Shown: positions 1 to 8,652 of the stretch, in pieces
How positions within the stretch are numbered: position 1 is the stretch's first letter
How the letters are laid out: each line of letters opens with the position of its first letter
Origin: Candidatus Melainabacteria bacterium
GTDB lineage: Bacteria; Cyanobacteriota; Vampirovibrionia; Gastranaerophilales; Gastranaerophilaceae
Length of the DNA: 64,000 nucleotides
Reading direction: 5' to 3'
Assembly (NCBI GenBank): GCA_003258735.1
Contig: QHME01000006.1
Span: forward strand, 54,802-118,801
Made by a program: the position numbers and the translations under genes
Notes under the pieces: model-generated
The model's input: only the letters and a program-made list of their open reading frames with translations
The model's database searches: none
What the model was told of the DNA's origin: nothing

Positions 1-45
1 AATATTGATAACAAAATAAATATGCCACAAGCACCGACAAAATAA
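1..45 (+). CDS. C-terminal end of an unidentified gene (cut by the window edge)
   Basis: The frame starting at base 1 stays open for 14 codons and ends with TAA at 43-45, reading NIDNKINMPQAPTK. The next gene starts two bases later, so the two are probably co-transcribed. Too little remains to identify a family. Confidence 0.5.
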   Translation, partial: NIDNKINMPQAPTK

Positions 46-46
46 G

Positions 47-766
47 ATGAAAGAGGTTTTTCTAAAATCTATAGATAATACAAAAATTGCACTGAATCAC
101 TATAATCACAATAGTGATTCAGTCGTTATTTTATGCCCCGGATGGTTTATGACAAAAGATTCTGCGGTTTTTAAAAATATTGCAAAAGATTTTGCTAAAC
201 ATTTTGATGTAATTGCGATGGATTTTCGCGGCCATGGTAAAAGTGGGGGATTTTACACATTTACGAGCAATGAAGAAAAGGATTTGGCATGTGTTGTAGA
301 ATATGCGCAACAGTTTTATAAAAAGATTTATCTTTGCGGATTTTCTCTTGGTGGAGCTTTGGTTATTTTGCATGGCGCAAAATATAACAATGTTAATAAA
401 ATTGTTGCAATTTCAGCTCCATCAGATTTTATGAAAATCGAAAATCGTATGTATTCGCCTGATGCGTGGATTCCGACATTGTTTGACAAGTTTGAACCTT
501 TGCGATGGTTTACAATTCGTGCAGGTTTTCCGTTGTTAAAGAAAGACAGACCGATTGATTTTGTTGATAAAATCAATGTTCCGACAATGTTTATAGCAGG
601 AGAAAAGGATCCAACTGTATTTCCTTGGCATACTGAAAACTTGTATAACAATGCAGTTTGCAAAAAAGAATATAAATTGTTCAAAAAAACGCGACATGCG
701 GAAGACTTATACATAGATTATCCGCAAGAATTTATAAAAACCTGTGTTGATTGGTTTAGTGACTAG
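47..766 (+). CDS. Alpha/beta hydrolase (serine aminopeptidase S33/lysophospholipase-like)
   Basis: This 239-residue protein has the alpha/beta-hydrolase layout: an N-terminal strand region, a DFRGHGKS turn near residues 59-66, and the nucleophile elbow GFSLGG with Ser100. The likely acid is in GEKDP (about residue 187) and the catalytic His in KKTRHAED (about residue 217). There is no signal peptide, so it is probably cytoplasmic. The substrate cannot be told from sequence; carboxylic esters or monoacylglycerols are usual for the family. The start follows two bases after the previous stop. Its 3' end overlaps the convergent gene at 756-1475 by 11 bases. Confidence 0.85.
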   Translation: MKEVFLKSIDNTKIALNHYNHNSDSVVILCPGWFMTKDSAVFKNIAKDFAKHFDVIAMDFRGHGKSGGFYTFTSNEEKDLACVVEYAQQFYKKIYLCGFSLGGALVILHGAKYNNVNKIVAISAPSDFMKIENRMYSPDAWIPTLFDKFEPLRWFTIRAGFPLLKKDRPIDFVDKINVPTMFIAGEKDPTVFPWHTENLYNNAVCKKEYKLFKKTRHAEDLYIDYPQEFIKTCVDWFSD

Positions 767-1475
767 TCCTTTTATCTCCTGTACCGGAGCGATATCCGCA
801 AAATGCATAAATAAATGGCAAAGCTCGTTCAATTTTAATCTTTTTCGCAAAAGGAATTTTTGCAAGAACCATAATAGCGACAAAGTCATCAATATTGGCA
901 ATCATGTCAATTAATTTTAATTCACGTTTTGGCTTTTTGGCTTCTTTATCATTTCGCAATTTGTTTGAAATTGCAATTGCTGTATTAGAACCAATTGCAA
1001 CCCCAAATGCAGAAACTATAATTTTGACAAAGTTATTATTGATTTTTGCAGATTTGCATTTTTCAACAAGTTTGATACTGCCATCAACAAGTAACAATGG
1101 TAAAGTTGTCAATGACATTTGGAAAGCTCCCTCTTTCCATTTTTTCTTTTGGTCTTTTTTAGATTCACCGATGGAACTTAACAAAATTCCACCAATATTA
1201 CCTGCTGCAGCCATACCAATCATTTTGTAGGCATTATATTCAAGTTTGAACATATTATTCACTTTTTGGTGCTTCATAAAAGCGAGAACAGGTATCGCAA
1301 CACCCAAAGATGAACCTACACCAGCCAAAATTCTATCTTTTTTAGACAAGCTGTATTCAGAATCTTTAGACTTTTCCAAGTTTATGTAACCGTAAGAAAT
1401 ATTCTTACGATTAGCCATAAAACTTTTCATATTGTGCCTTTGAGACACATTTGTTGTGATTGATTCAATTGCCAT
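756..1475 (-). CDS. Hypothetical multi-pass membrane protein (lineage-type)
   Basis: I do not recognise a characterised family. The 239-residue protein has a polar N-terminus (about 45 residues) and then four or five hydrophobic, glycine/alanine-rich segments (near 49-67, 84-103, 120-140, 150-172 and 195-210) separated by lysine-rich loops. The pattern resembles the proteins at 40600-42230, which suggests a lineage-specific group. An AGGA lies about eight bases before the ATG. A 17-bp palindrome, AGTGT-N7-ACACT, lies just upstream at 1495-1511 and may be its operator. Confidence 0.6.
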   Translation of the reverse strand: MAIESITTNVSQRHNMKSFMANRKNISYGYINLEKSKDSEYSLSKKDRILAGVGSSLGVAIPVLAFMKHQKVNNMFKLEYNAYKMIGMAAAGNIGGILLSSIGESKKDQKKKWKEGAFQMSLTTLPLLLVDGSIKLVEKCKSAKINNNFVKIIVSAFGVAIGSNTAIAISNKLRNDKEAKKPKRELKLIDMIANIDDFVAIMVLAKIPFAKKIKIERALPFIYAFCGYRSGTGDKRTSH

Positions 1476-1494
1476 AATTGTGAATCCTGCCCCA

Positions 1495-1511
1495 AGTGTG
1501 TATACTACACT
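1495..1511. promoter_or_regulatory. Operator-like palindrome AGTGT-N7-ACACT, copy 1
   Basis: Perfect 5-bp half-sites are separated by seven bases (AGTGTGTATACTACACT). It lies 20 bp upstream of the minus-strand start at 1475. The same half-sites and spacing recur at 7356 and 7463. The binding protein is unknown. Confidence 0.35.
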
Positions 1512-1538
1512 AAATCAAAATTTATGTAAAGTAGTATT

Positions 1539-2573
1539 TTAATTTCTTATTGCAAAAGGCAGAGACAGATTATTTTCTTTTTTTATTGGCAAAATGTCCC
1601 AGCTTGCCATATTTAAACAATCTTCAACATGAATTTTTGATAATTGGTCGTTATCATATTCAGCCGTATATTTTCTAATCAGCACATGGTTTTCATCATA
1701 GTGTAATTCTTGGATTTCGCGACCATTATCATCATAGGTAAATTCGACATCAATATATAAATCAGGAAGTTTTTTGTTTTGGTATTTGAATTTGTCAGGA
1801 GTGATTTGGAAGAATTCAACAATTTCGCCTTTATCATTATAAATATAGTGCTTGCCGTTTGAATAATAATATTCTTCTATTTTATTGTCGTTTGAATCGT
1901 ATTTGATGTATTTCAAAACTTTGTCATTGATATTTTCATCAAAACTTGTCACTGCAGATTTCCTTACAAGTTCTTCTGTATATAACAAATCCTCGGTATC
2001 ACTGTTAAAGGTTTGACAACTCATCAAATAGCCAAATTCATCAAACTTACAATCTTTGAGGATGTTCACTTGTTCTTCTTCTGATGGTGTTACCATTTTA
2101 ATATTTTTAGTGTCAAAATATTCACCATCTTTAATCAAAACTTCGGAAATCGCGTGTTCATTTGGTTGTGATATGAAATTAGGGGTATCGTTTACTATAA
2201 GTCTTTCATTATATATATAATTTATGATATCAGGTTGCACCTTTTGGGTGCAAAAGTTAGGATTGTCTTTGGTGAAACAATTTTGTGGTTTTTCAGGATA
2301 ATTAAATCTGACAAATTCAAGTGAATCCAATTCATTTTTAGCTAAATAAATGAAAGATTTCATTGTTGTCGGTTTAAAATATTCACTTGGCCAAAGTTTT
2401 GAAAATTCAACTCCGTCATTGTCTGCAATGGCTTGAATTTTATTTACTACATTTAGTTTTTGGAAGTTTTCAATATTTTGAAAACCTTTAAATGTAACGT
2501 TATAATTGTCGGCTGCAAAAGCAACAGAACCTGCCAAAATTATGCTTAATCCTGCTAATATTTTCTTATACAT
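1539..2573 (-). CDS. Secreted protein with YD/MORN-like tyrosine-aspartate repeats
   Basis: The 344-residue protein starts with a signal peptide (about residues 1-20, ending in AFA) and has GGAGAGATT just before its ATG. The C-terminal half carries imperfect repeats of the form (Y/F)-x-Y-D-(D/S/N)-(N/G)-(G/D)-(R/K)-(E/I)-x-E, near residues 220-320, as in YD-repeat or toxin_YwqK-like beta-rich proteins. Cysteine pairs in the middle (CFTKDNPNFC and nearby) could form disulfides outside the cytoplasm. Its function is unknown; export is well supported and the repeat assignment is a judgement from the pattern. Confidence 0.65.
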   Translation of the reverse strand: MYKKILAGLSIILAGSVAFAADNYNVTFKGFQNIENFQKLNVVNKIQAIADNDGVEFSKLWPSEYFKPTTMKSFIYLAKNELDSLEFVRFNYPEKPQNCFTKDNPNFCTQKVQPDIINYIYNERLIVNDTPNFISQPNEHAISEVLIKDGEYFDTKNIKMVTPSEEEQVNILKDCKFDEFGYLMSCQTFNSDTEDLLYTEELVRKSAVTSFDENINDKVLKYIKYDSNDNKIEEYYYSNGKHYIYNDKGEIVEFFQITPDKFKYQNKKLPDLYIDVEFTYDDNGREIQELHYDENHVLIRKYTAEYDNDQLSKIHVEDCLNMASWDILPIKKENNLSLPFAIRN

Positions 2574-2686
2574 AATCTCTCCAACTTTATTCTAATAATC
2601 TTAGTGTACAAAACTCAACAAAAACTCACATCATCTGATAATATTAGAATATTCGTGCTAGAATGATTTTACTTGGTGAACTTATT

Positions 2687-3961
2687 ATGAAAAAGATTTT
2701 TTTAATAATTTCAATTTTAACAATAATTACTCCAACAATAGCGTTTGCTGATGTTGTTCATATTCCGCTTGATGAAGCTGTTAATTTGGCATTAGAAAAT
2801 AATCTTGATTTAAAATCAAAAAGAAAACAGGCAGAAGAACTTAAACAAGAAATTAAAATGGCTAATGCTCTAAAAAATCCGCAATTCCAATCTAACTTTC
2901 TGATGGGGAAAGTTACAAGAGGAAATTCTAGCCAATTTGGTGCAGCTTTGCCGATTGAAATAGGTAAACGTGGAGTTAGAAAAAAAGTTGCCCAAGTTAA
3001 TTTAAAAATAACCCAAGATGAAATAAGAGCCTCTGAACATGATCTCAAAATCAAGGTTATGCGCTCATATTTTAATATCTTATATATGAAATCTATTGTG
3101 ATAATTTTGCAAGAACGTGAAAAACTTTTCCACAGTATGAAAGATATTGCGGAGAAAAAATCAAAAACTTCACCAAATTACGATATTGATGTTTTGCAAA
3201 ATGATATGAAATACAAAAAACAACTTGTATTTCTAAATCAAGCAAAAGCAAATCTTCTCGGAGCTCAATTTGCCCTGAACGATGCTATGAATATCAAAGA
3301 TTCAAAAATAATGTATGATACAAAAGAATCTTCATTATTTGAAAAGGATTTGGATATTTTAAATCTGAATTTGCTACCATATCAAACCATTGAAGATACT
3401 GCGATGAAGTATAGTTACGCACTATCTATTGCAAAATCAAATATAGATAAAAGCAAAGAAGAAATTACTTTGGCTAAACATAAGCGCATACCTGATATAA
3501 CAGTAGCTGGTGGTTATGCTTACCAAACAAAACACCAAACTGGAACAGAGGCATATCCTGGAGCTTATGTTGGTGCATTTGTTGATGTCCCGATTTTATA
3601 TACTTACGCGCCTGAAATTAAACGAGCAGAAATCAGATTGGAGCGTTCAGAATTGGACAAAGCATCTTTTGAAAATCATTTGAAGTTTGCACTAAAAGAA
3701 GATTATAACGACTTTAAATATGCAAAAGATAATATGAGTCACTATAATGTTATTTTAAAAGAATCAAATACTGTTTTTGAAAGTTATAAAAAAAGATATG
3801 AAAAAGGGCAAGCAAGTTTACTTAACTTGATTCAGGTTGAAAATGCTTATCAAGAGACTTTGCGTGAATATATCAGTGCAGTTCAAGTGTTTTATGATGC
3901 ATACCTAAACTTGATGCAAAATGTCGGACACGATATTTTGTTAAATTCAAAAGATTTGTAA
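2687..3961 (+). CDS. TolC-family outer membrane efflux protein
   Basis: This 424-residue protein has a signal peptide (MKKIFLIISIL...AFA) and then two homologous halves, each rich in long amphipathic helices. Each half has the LxxAxxxAxxNNxxL-type opening (DEAVNLALENNLDLK) and ends in QVENAYQETLREYISAVQVFYDAYLNL, typical of OEP/TolC proteins. It would form the outer-membrane channel of an RND, MFP or ABC exporter, or of a CzcCBA-type system. I chose the ATG at 2687 rather than 2663, because the signal peptide begins there and GGTGAA sits at a usable distance. No pump or adaptor gene is adjacent, so the partner is unknown. Confidence 0.85.
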   Translation: MKKIFLIISILTIITPTIAFADVVHIPLDEAVNLALENNLDLKSKRKQAEELKQEIKMANALKNPQFQSNFLMGKVTRGNSSQFGAALPIEIGKRGVRKKVAQVNLKITQDEIRASEHDLKIKVMRSYFNILYMKSIVIILQEREKLFHSMKDIAEKKSKTSPNYDIDVLQNDMKYKKQLVFLNQAKANLLGAQFALNDAMNIKDSKIMYDTKESSLFEKDLDILNLNLLPYQTIEDTAMKYSYALSIAKSNIDKSKEEITLAKHKRIPDITVAGGYAYQTKHQTGTEAYPGAYVGAFVDVPILYTYAPEIKRAEIRLERSELDKASFENHLKFALKEDYNDFKYAKDNMSHYNVILKESNTVFESYKKRYEKGQASLLNLIQVENAYQETLREYISAVQVFYDAYLNLMQNVGHDILLNSKDL

Positions 3962-3979
3962 GAATGATTTATATATAAA

Positions 3980-4012
3980 AATTGGCGCGATGGATTTTCC
4001 ATCGCGCCAATT
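3980..4012. terminator. Bidirectional hairpin terminator between convergent genes
   Basis: A perfect 15-bp GC-rich stem (AATTGGCGCGATGGA and its complement) with a TTT loop lies between the ends of the TolC-like gene (+) and the DegT gene (-). Confidence 0.8.
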
Positions 4013-4029
4013 AATTCTAGCTTTTTATC

Positions 4030-5154
4030 CTATACAGCAGCAGCTGATTTTGATTTTTCGATACATTCCATCAATGTTTTTGCAACTGTATCTTGTTCTT
4101 CATGAGTTAATTCAGGGAACATTGGAAGTGAAATAACCACTTCAGTGTTCTTTTCTGTGATAGGAAGAGAACCTTTGCCCATTCCTAACCACGCATTAAC
4201 TTTTTGGAAGTGAAGAGGGATTGGGTAGTACAACATAGCGCCAATACCTTTTTCTCCAAGCATTTTGTGAACTTCATCTCTGTTAGGGATTTTAACTGTA
4301 TATTGGTGGTAAACACAATATGTGTTATCCAATTCTTTTGGAGTTTGAATATCAGCACAACCTGCAAACAATTTATTGTAGTATGCTGCATGTTCTCTTC
4401 TTTGAGAGTTCCATTCGTCAATGTGTTTAGCTTTTACTCTCAAGATAGCTGCTTGAATTTCATCAAGTCTGCTATTTACACCAAGTTCATCGTTGTGATA
4501 ACGAACCATTGAACCGTGGTTTCTCAATGCGATTAATCTGTCTTTTAGTTTTTCATCATTAACTGTGCAAAGACCGCCATCACCCATTGTACCTAAGTTT
4601 TTAGTTGGATAGAAACTGTAACATCCGATATCACCGAATGTTCCAACTTTTTGACCTTTGAAAGTTGAACCGATAGCTTGGCAACAATCTTCAACAACTC
4701 TCAAATTATGTTTTTTAGCAATAGCCATAATTGATTCCATATCACATGGTTGACCATATAGGTGAACAGGAATGATAGCTTTTGTTTTAGGAGTAATAGC
4801 TGCTTCTATTTTTGCAGGGTCAATATTGAATGTATCAGGGTCAATATCAACAAATACTGGTTTAGCTCCAACCATGCCAATAGCTTCAGCTGTGGCAACA
4901 AATGTAAATGCAGTTGTGATAACTTCATCACCAGCTCCGATATCCAAAGCTCTCAATGCAATATGTAATGCATCAGTACCAGAGTTCAATGCAACTGTAT
5001 ATTTGCATCCGATATATTCTGCAAGTTCGCTTTCTAATGCTTTTACGTTTGGTCCAAGAATATAGCAACCTGACCTCATAACTTCACATACAGCTTTTTC
5101 AGCTTCTGCGCCAATTTGTGCATATTGACGTTTTGAATCAAAAATAGGAATCAT
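4030..5154 (-). CDS. DegT/DnrJ/EryC1/StrS family PLP-dependent sugar aminotransferase
   Basis: The 374-residue protein is full length for the family. It converts a keto group on a nucleotide-sugar to an amine, using glutamate and PLP. The fold-type I marks are visible: SGTDA at 58-62, D156 in VVEDCCQA (pyridine nitrogen contact) and the Schiff-base lysine K185 in SFYPTKNLG. The opening IPIFDSKRQYA resembles WbpE/WlbC-type enzymes acting on 3-keto UDP-sugars, but the exact substrate is not fixed. AAAGGAG lies before the ATG. The neighbouring methyltransferase suggests a surface-glycan or modified-sugar pathway. Confidence 0.88.
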   Translation of the reverse strand: MIPIFDSKRQYAQIGAEAEKAVCEVMRSGCYILGPNVKALESELAEYIGCKYTVALNSGTDALHIALRALDIGAGDEVITTAFTFVATAEAIGMVGAKPVFVDIDPDTFNIDPAKIEAAITPKTKAIIPVHLYGQPCDMESIMAIAKKHNLRVVEDCCQAIGSTFKGQKVGTFGDIGCYSFYPTKNLGTMGDGGLCTVNDEKLKDRLIALRNHGSMVRYHNDELGVNSRLDEIQAAILRVKAKHIDEWNSQRREHAAYYNKLFAGCADIQTPKELDNTYCVYHQYTVKIPNRDEVHKMLGEKGIGAMLYYPIPLHFQKVNAWLGMGKGSLPITEKNTEVVISLPMFPELTHEEQDTVAKTLMECIEKSKSAAAV

Positions 5155-5260
5155 GTTTCTCTCCTTTGTTTATCTGTCAAATTTTTACCTATGAAATGAT
5201 TATACCATAGGTTTTTGGGTATTAATATAAAATTTATATTAATAATATTTTGTTTGTTTA

Positions 5261-5944
5261 CTATTTCTTTCTAAAAATTATTGCCCCAGGAACAATAAAT
5301 GCCATATCAATTGATTTTTCTAAGGCTTGAATGTGTGGTGGTAATTGGTTGAAAAATGGACGATAATTTACTTGATTTCGGTTTTCGGAAACTCTCAAAA
5401 TTTTCATTCTATCCATTGCATAATCCCAAAATACTTGAGCATCAAGAACTTTTGGCGGATAATTTGGATAAGCTCCAAGTGCTCCGCATTCAAGGTCTTC
5501 AATTATATAAAATCCACCTGAATTTACCATCGGAAATAGCATTTCAAATGTGCGTCTTTGGTCGCCCCATGCATGAGAGCAATCATCAATGATGCACATA
5601 ATGTTTTCATTAAATTTGCTCAATTTTTGAGGAAGGTCATCTGCGACAGCATCAGAACAGACAAAAGAAATTCGTTCTTCTTCCAGTCTTGCTAATTTTT
5701 CATCTAAATCAACACCTATTATGTGTGCTTTTGCATAATATTCTTTCCACATCTTTAAAGATGCTCCGGTATAACAGCCAAGTTCAATGATTGTAAATGT
5801 TTCATCAAGTAAAGTAGATAAAAACAATTCATAATGTCTTAAATAATCGTGACCTTTTGTCAGATTGCCACGTCTCGTGTACTGAGATGCCTTATCTGTG
5901 TTGTATTTTTGACCTAACTTGTCCAAAACTCCAAACTTGACCAT
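5261..5944 (-). CDS. Class I SAM-dependent methyltransferase (MycE/cephalosporin-hydroxylase-like fold)
   Basis: The 227-residue product has an SAM-binding motif I, IIELGCYTGASLKMW. An acidic motif, IIGVDLDE, follows, and a metal-binding-type IDDCSHAW segment leads to GGFYIIEDLECG. This layout is that of macrolide/sugar O-methyltransferases such as MycE. The upstream in-frame ATG at 6004 would overlap the divergent gene; the ATG at 5944 has a clean AGGAG seven bases ahead, so I use that. With the DegT gene next to it, an O-methyl group on an amino-sugar is a reasonable guess, but only an inference. Confidence 0.75.
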   Translation of the reverse strand: MVKFGVLDKLGQKYNTDKASQYTRRGNLTKGHDYLRHYELFLSTLLDETFTIIELGCYTGASLKMWKEYYAKAHIIGVDLDEKLARLEEERISFVCSDAVADDLPQKLSKFNENIMCIIDDCSHAWGDQRRTFEMLFPMVNSGGFYIIEDLECGALGAYPNYPPKVLDAQVFWDYAMDRMKILRVSENRNQVNYRPFFNQLPPHIQALEKSIDMAFIVPGAIIFRKK

Positions 5945-6033
5945 TTTATTTCTCCTTAATTTTCCTATGTAAAAATTATATGACAAAACCCTTATGCATA
6001 GCAAATTTATTTTTTAGGATTTTTATAAAGGCT

Positions 6034-7182
6034 ATGAGTGAGAAGTATTTTTTAATTTCTAAACTGACAAGAGTTCCTTTTGTCAAATATAAAGGCAATG
6101 CTGTTGTGCTTTCAGAAAAGCTCCCAACGACTTATGATGAGGTTGTAGTTGGTTTAAAAGACAACAAACAAAATATTCGTACAATTACGACTTTTAGAGA
6201 TGAAACAGGGCAAATTGTTGAACGCTCATTTGATTATTATGGTAAACAATTGAGGCATCGGATTTATTCAATGCGAGATTCTGTGATTGGGGAAAAAGAA
6301 TGGGTTGATTCTAAAAAAATTCAAGAATTAACTATTGCAAAAAGAACTCTGAAAACTATCTATTTAGAAATAAAAGATAAACTTAGAGAGATGCATTTGC
6401 TGACATATCTATGGGATGAAAAAAATACGCGAGTAAATCACCTTGCAAAAGATTTACAAACCGGCAGAAAAATATTATCAAGTGTATTTATTAACCATGT
6501 TAAAAATGAACATAAATTCATTGAATATCCTTCTGTATCAGGTAAGTACAAGCCAAAAGTGTTATCATTCAAGGTTAATAAAAATACTTTAGAGGTTAAA
6601 AAAGGCTCAATCACTGCTCAAAATATAAAAGCTCCAATCGGTGACGAGTATCTTGGTGTCAGAGCTTATGATATGGAAGATGCAAGAGTTCCAATTGCAA
6701 AATATTTTATTCATAAGCGTAAGCTTGATGATGCTGAATTGGTCTTGAACAATAATTATGTGCCTAGTGCGAAAGAAAAAGATATTATTGCATTTTATTC
6801 GGATGAAAATGGGTCAATAAATTTCAACAGAGAATATAAACATAAATCTAAAAAGGATATCATAAATACATGTGCGCATGAAGTTGAGCATGCTTGGCAA
6901 TGGTATTTGCATGCGATACAAACCGGTGGAGAGACTGCTTATACTCATAGAATATACTTGAAAAACGATTATTTGAAAGATGGTGAAATGATTCTTGAGG
7001 CAAGCCGTTATACTGATGCAATAGATAAATATGTAACATGTATGGAAAATGTTGAAGAATATAGAAAGAGTTTGTTAGAGGTTAAAGCAAGACATAAAGG
7101 AAAGTTGGAAGAAGAAAATTATAAACGTCAAGGACATTATCTTCGCAGTGCCTTTCGTCATATTCCTCAAGAATTTTTGTAG
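6034..7182 (+). CDS. Hypothetical protein with a HExxH zinc-metalloprotease-like motif
   Basis: The 382-residue protein matches no family I can name. Near residue 282 it has CAHEVEHAWQW, a textbook HExxH motif. An acidic EASRYTDAID stretch some 40 residues later could supply a third zinc ligand as in gluzincins. The first 150 residues are basic and beta-rich (RDETGQIVERSFDYYGK resembles a YD-type repeat). There is no signal peptide, so any peptidase activity would be cytoplasmic unless it is exported by another route. The upstream ATG at 5980 is possible, but it runs into the divergent promoter region. Confidence 0.6.
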   Translation: MSEKYFLISKLTRVPFVKYKGNAVVLSEKLPTTYDEVVVGLKDNKQNIRTITTFRDETGQIVERSFDYYGKQLRHRIYSMRDSVIGEKEWVDSKKIQELTIAKRTLKTIYLEIKDKLREMHLLTYLWDEKNTRVNHLAKDLQTGRKILSSVFINHVKNEHKFIEYPSVSGKYKPKVLSFKVNKNTLEVKKGSITAQNIKAPIGDEYLGVRAYDMEDARVPIAKYFIHKRKLDDAELVLNNNYVPSAKEKDIIAFYSDENGSINFNREYKHKSKKDIINTCAHEVEHAWQWYLHAIQTGGETAYTHRIYLKNDYLKDGEMILEASRYTDAIDKYVTCMENVEEYRKSLLEVKARHKGKLEEENYKRQGHYLRSAFRHIPQEFL

Positions 7183-7250
7183 ATAGTTTTGTTTCTGTAA
7201 AACATTTTTATAGTTTGTCGTAATATTAAAGTTTTTAAGCATAAAAAAAA

Positions 7251-7275
7251 CCACTCAACAAGTGAGTGGGTCGTT
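7251..7275 (+). terminator. Hairpin terminator after the HExxH gene
   Basis: A seven-bp stem (CCACTCA/TGAGTGG) with a five-base loop is followed by GTCGTTTTC and preceded by eight A residues. It would work on either strand. Confidence 0.55.
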
Positions 7276-7355
7276 TTCTGCATCCTAATGGTCTCTTTTA
7301 GTGTTTATTATTTAGGAGTTTATATGTTTTTGGGGTTAATGAACTATTTATATTT

Positions 7356-7372
7356 AGTGTTTCGACTACACT
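7356..7372. promoter_or_regulatory. Operator-like palindrome AGTGT-N7-ACACT, copy 2
   Basis: AGTGTTTCGACTACACT has the same half-sites and spacing as the copies at 1495 and 7463. It lies in non-coding DNA. Confidence 0.35.
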
Positions 7373-7462
7373 TAAATCTTATGTAATTATTATGGCACAA
7401 GATAATTTTTATGTCAACACAATCTTTTTATAATTAATTTCATATTCCGAAAATGCAGATAT

Positions 7463-7479
7463 AGTGTATATTTTACACT
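7463..7479. promoter_or_regulatory. Operator-like palindrome AGTGT-N7-ACACT, copy 3
   Basis: AGTGTATATTTTACACT lies 50 bp beyond the stop of the XRE gene at 7529 and 91 bp from copy 2 (end to start). Two sites so close suggest a regulated promoter nearby, but I cannot place one firmly. Confidence 0.35.
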
Positions 7480-7528
7480 TTACAAAACTTAATAATTGAA
7501 TATTTAAAGGGTGAATTTGAAAGTTTTT

Positions 7529-7750
7529 TTAGAATTTGCAGTTTAAAATTTCTTCAATTTTAACATTTAAAGCCTTCGCTATTGAATATAAAGTTTTGAT
7601 TTTTACATTATTTAATCCGCGCTCCAATGTACTGATTGAATTTAGGTTCAAATTTGCACGAAAAGCCAACTCTTCTTGCGAAATTCCTTCTTTTTGGCGT
7701 AGATATCTGACACTTTGCCCTATTTTGAATAGTAATTCATCCTTCATCAC
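7529..7750 (-). CDS. Small XRE-family helix-turn-helix regulator
   Basis: This 73-residue protein is essentially one Cro/CI-type HTH domain: IGQSVRYLRQKEGISQEELA, then SISTLERGLNN as the recognition helix, and ALNVKIEEIL closing the domain. It has no sensor domain. It is divergent to the pilin-like gene at 7849, with about 98 bp between the starts, so it may regulate that gene or itself. Two similar XRE genes occur at 37321 and, broken, at 15289. Confidence 0.85.
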   Translation of the reverse strand: MMKDELLFKIGQSVRYLRQKEGISQEELAFRANLNLNSISTLERGLNNVKIKTLYSIAKALNVKIEEILNCKF

Positions 7751-7848
7751 TCAATTGTATATTCTTGACATTATCAAATCTAACTATTATAGTATTAATA
7801 TTCATAGCAAACTATTAAAAATATATCTAAAATAGTAAGGATAAAATA

Positions 7849-8553
7849 ATGTCAAAATTAAAATCAGGTTTTACTTTAGCAGAAGTATTAATTACCCTTG
7901 GAATTATAGGAGTCGTTGCAGCAATGACTATCCCAACTATTATGCAAAAGATAACGAAAAGAAAGTTAGAAACTCAAATAAAAGCTGCATATTCAACAAT
8001 TGCACAAACTATGCGTTCAGTTGAAGCTGATGATTCTGGTTTTGATATGAAAATTGCGACAGACGAAGGTCAAGATTCTACAAACAATTGGTTTAAGTCA
8101 TACATTTTGCCGTATCTTAAAACTGAAAATGTTTGTTATAATAAACCTGGTTGTTGGCACAAAAAGGGTACAGTAAAGGATTTGCAAGGTAATCCGTCAC
8201 CTTGGGACTATGACGCAGGTTTAGGTAATTACATTGTTACATTTATCACAGCGAAGGGTACATATTTTAATATAGATGGGATGAGCGTTTATCGTATGAA
8301 TACTTTGTTTGGAATAAAAACAGATAGTATTGGATTGGTGTTTTATTTTGATGCTAATGGGGATAGAAAACCAAATGTCATAGGTAAAGATGTTTATGTA
8401 ATGGCATATACTGATAAAGGCTTAGTTCCAGCAGGTGCAGATAAAACTCCTGAAGAAGTAGAACAAAATTGTTTTAACGGTAATGGTTACTGGTGTTTGG
8501 CTTATTTGAAAAACAACGGTTGGGAAATTTCTGATAAAGTTTGGAAAAGATAA
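7849..8553 (+). CDS. Type IV pilin-like protein (class III prepilin)
   Basis: The 234-residue protein has a canonical prepilin start: a short basic leader, cleavage predicted after Gly7 (SG/FTLAEV), Glu at mature position 5 and a hydrophobic helix of about 20 residues. The exported part has paired cysteines (CYNKPGC, CFNGNGYWC) and the block DANGDRKPNVIGKDVYVM, which is shared with the proteins at 13328 and 51709. It would be processed by a prepilin peptidase and assembled in a pilus or a type II-like pseudopilus. No assembly genes are near. AAGGATAAA lies before the ATG. Confidence 0.88.
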   Translation: MSKLKSGFTLAEVLITLGIIGVVAAMTIPTIMQKITKRKLETQIKAAYSTIAQTMRSVEADDSGFDMKIATDEGQDSTNNWFKSYILPYLKTENVCYNKPGCWHKKGTVKDLQGNPSPWDYDAGLGNYIVTFITAKGTYFNIDGMSVYRMNTLFGIKTDSIGLVFYFDANGDRKPNVIGKDVYVMAYTDKGLVPAGADKTPEEVEQNCFNGNGYWCLAYLKNNGWEISDKVWKR

Positions 8554-8652
8554 TTTATGTTAAATTATGTAACGAAACTTTTTTGATAAAACGCAATTAT
8601 TTATTGTTTATATCCTTTATATATATAAGAGCAGAGCATAAAGGATTATTCT

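Larger units (their letters stand above)
7183..7528. other. Non-coding gap with terminator and two palindromic boxes
   Basis: This gap of about 346 bp holds a hairpin at 7251-7269 and two copies of AGTGT-N7-ACACT (7356 and 7463). I see no ORF with a ribosome binding site and no RNA gene in it. Confidence 0.5.

Noticed and set aside
5980..6033. N-terminal extension of the HExxH protein and of the divergent methyltransferase
   Set aside because: Both longer starts would overlap head to head. The methyltransferase has a clear AGGAG at 5944, and the shorter plus-strand start at 6034 leaves room for promoters.
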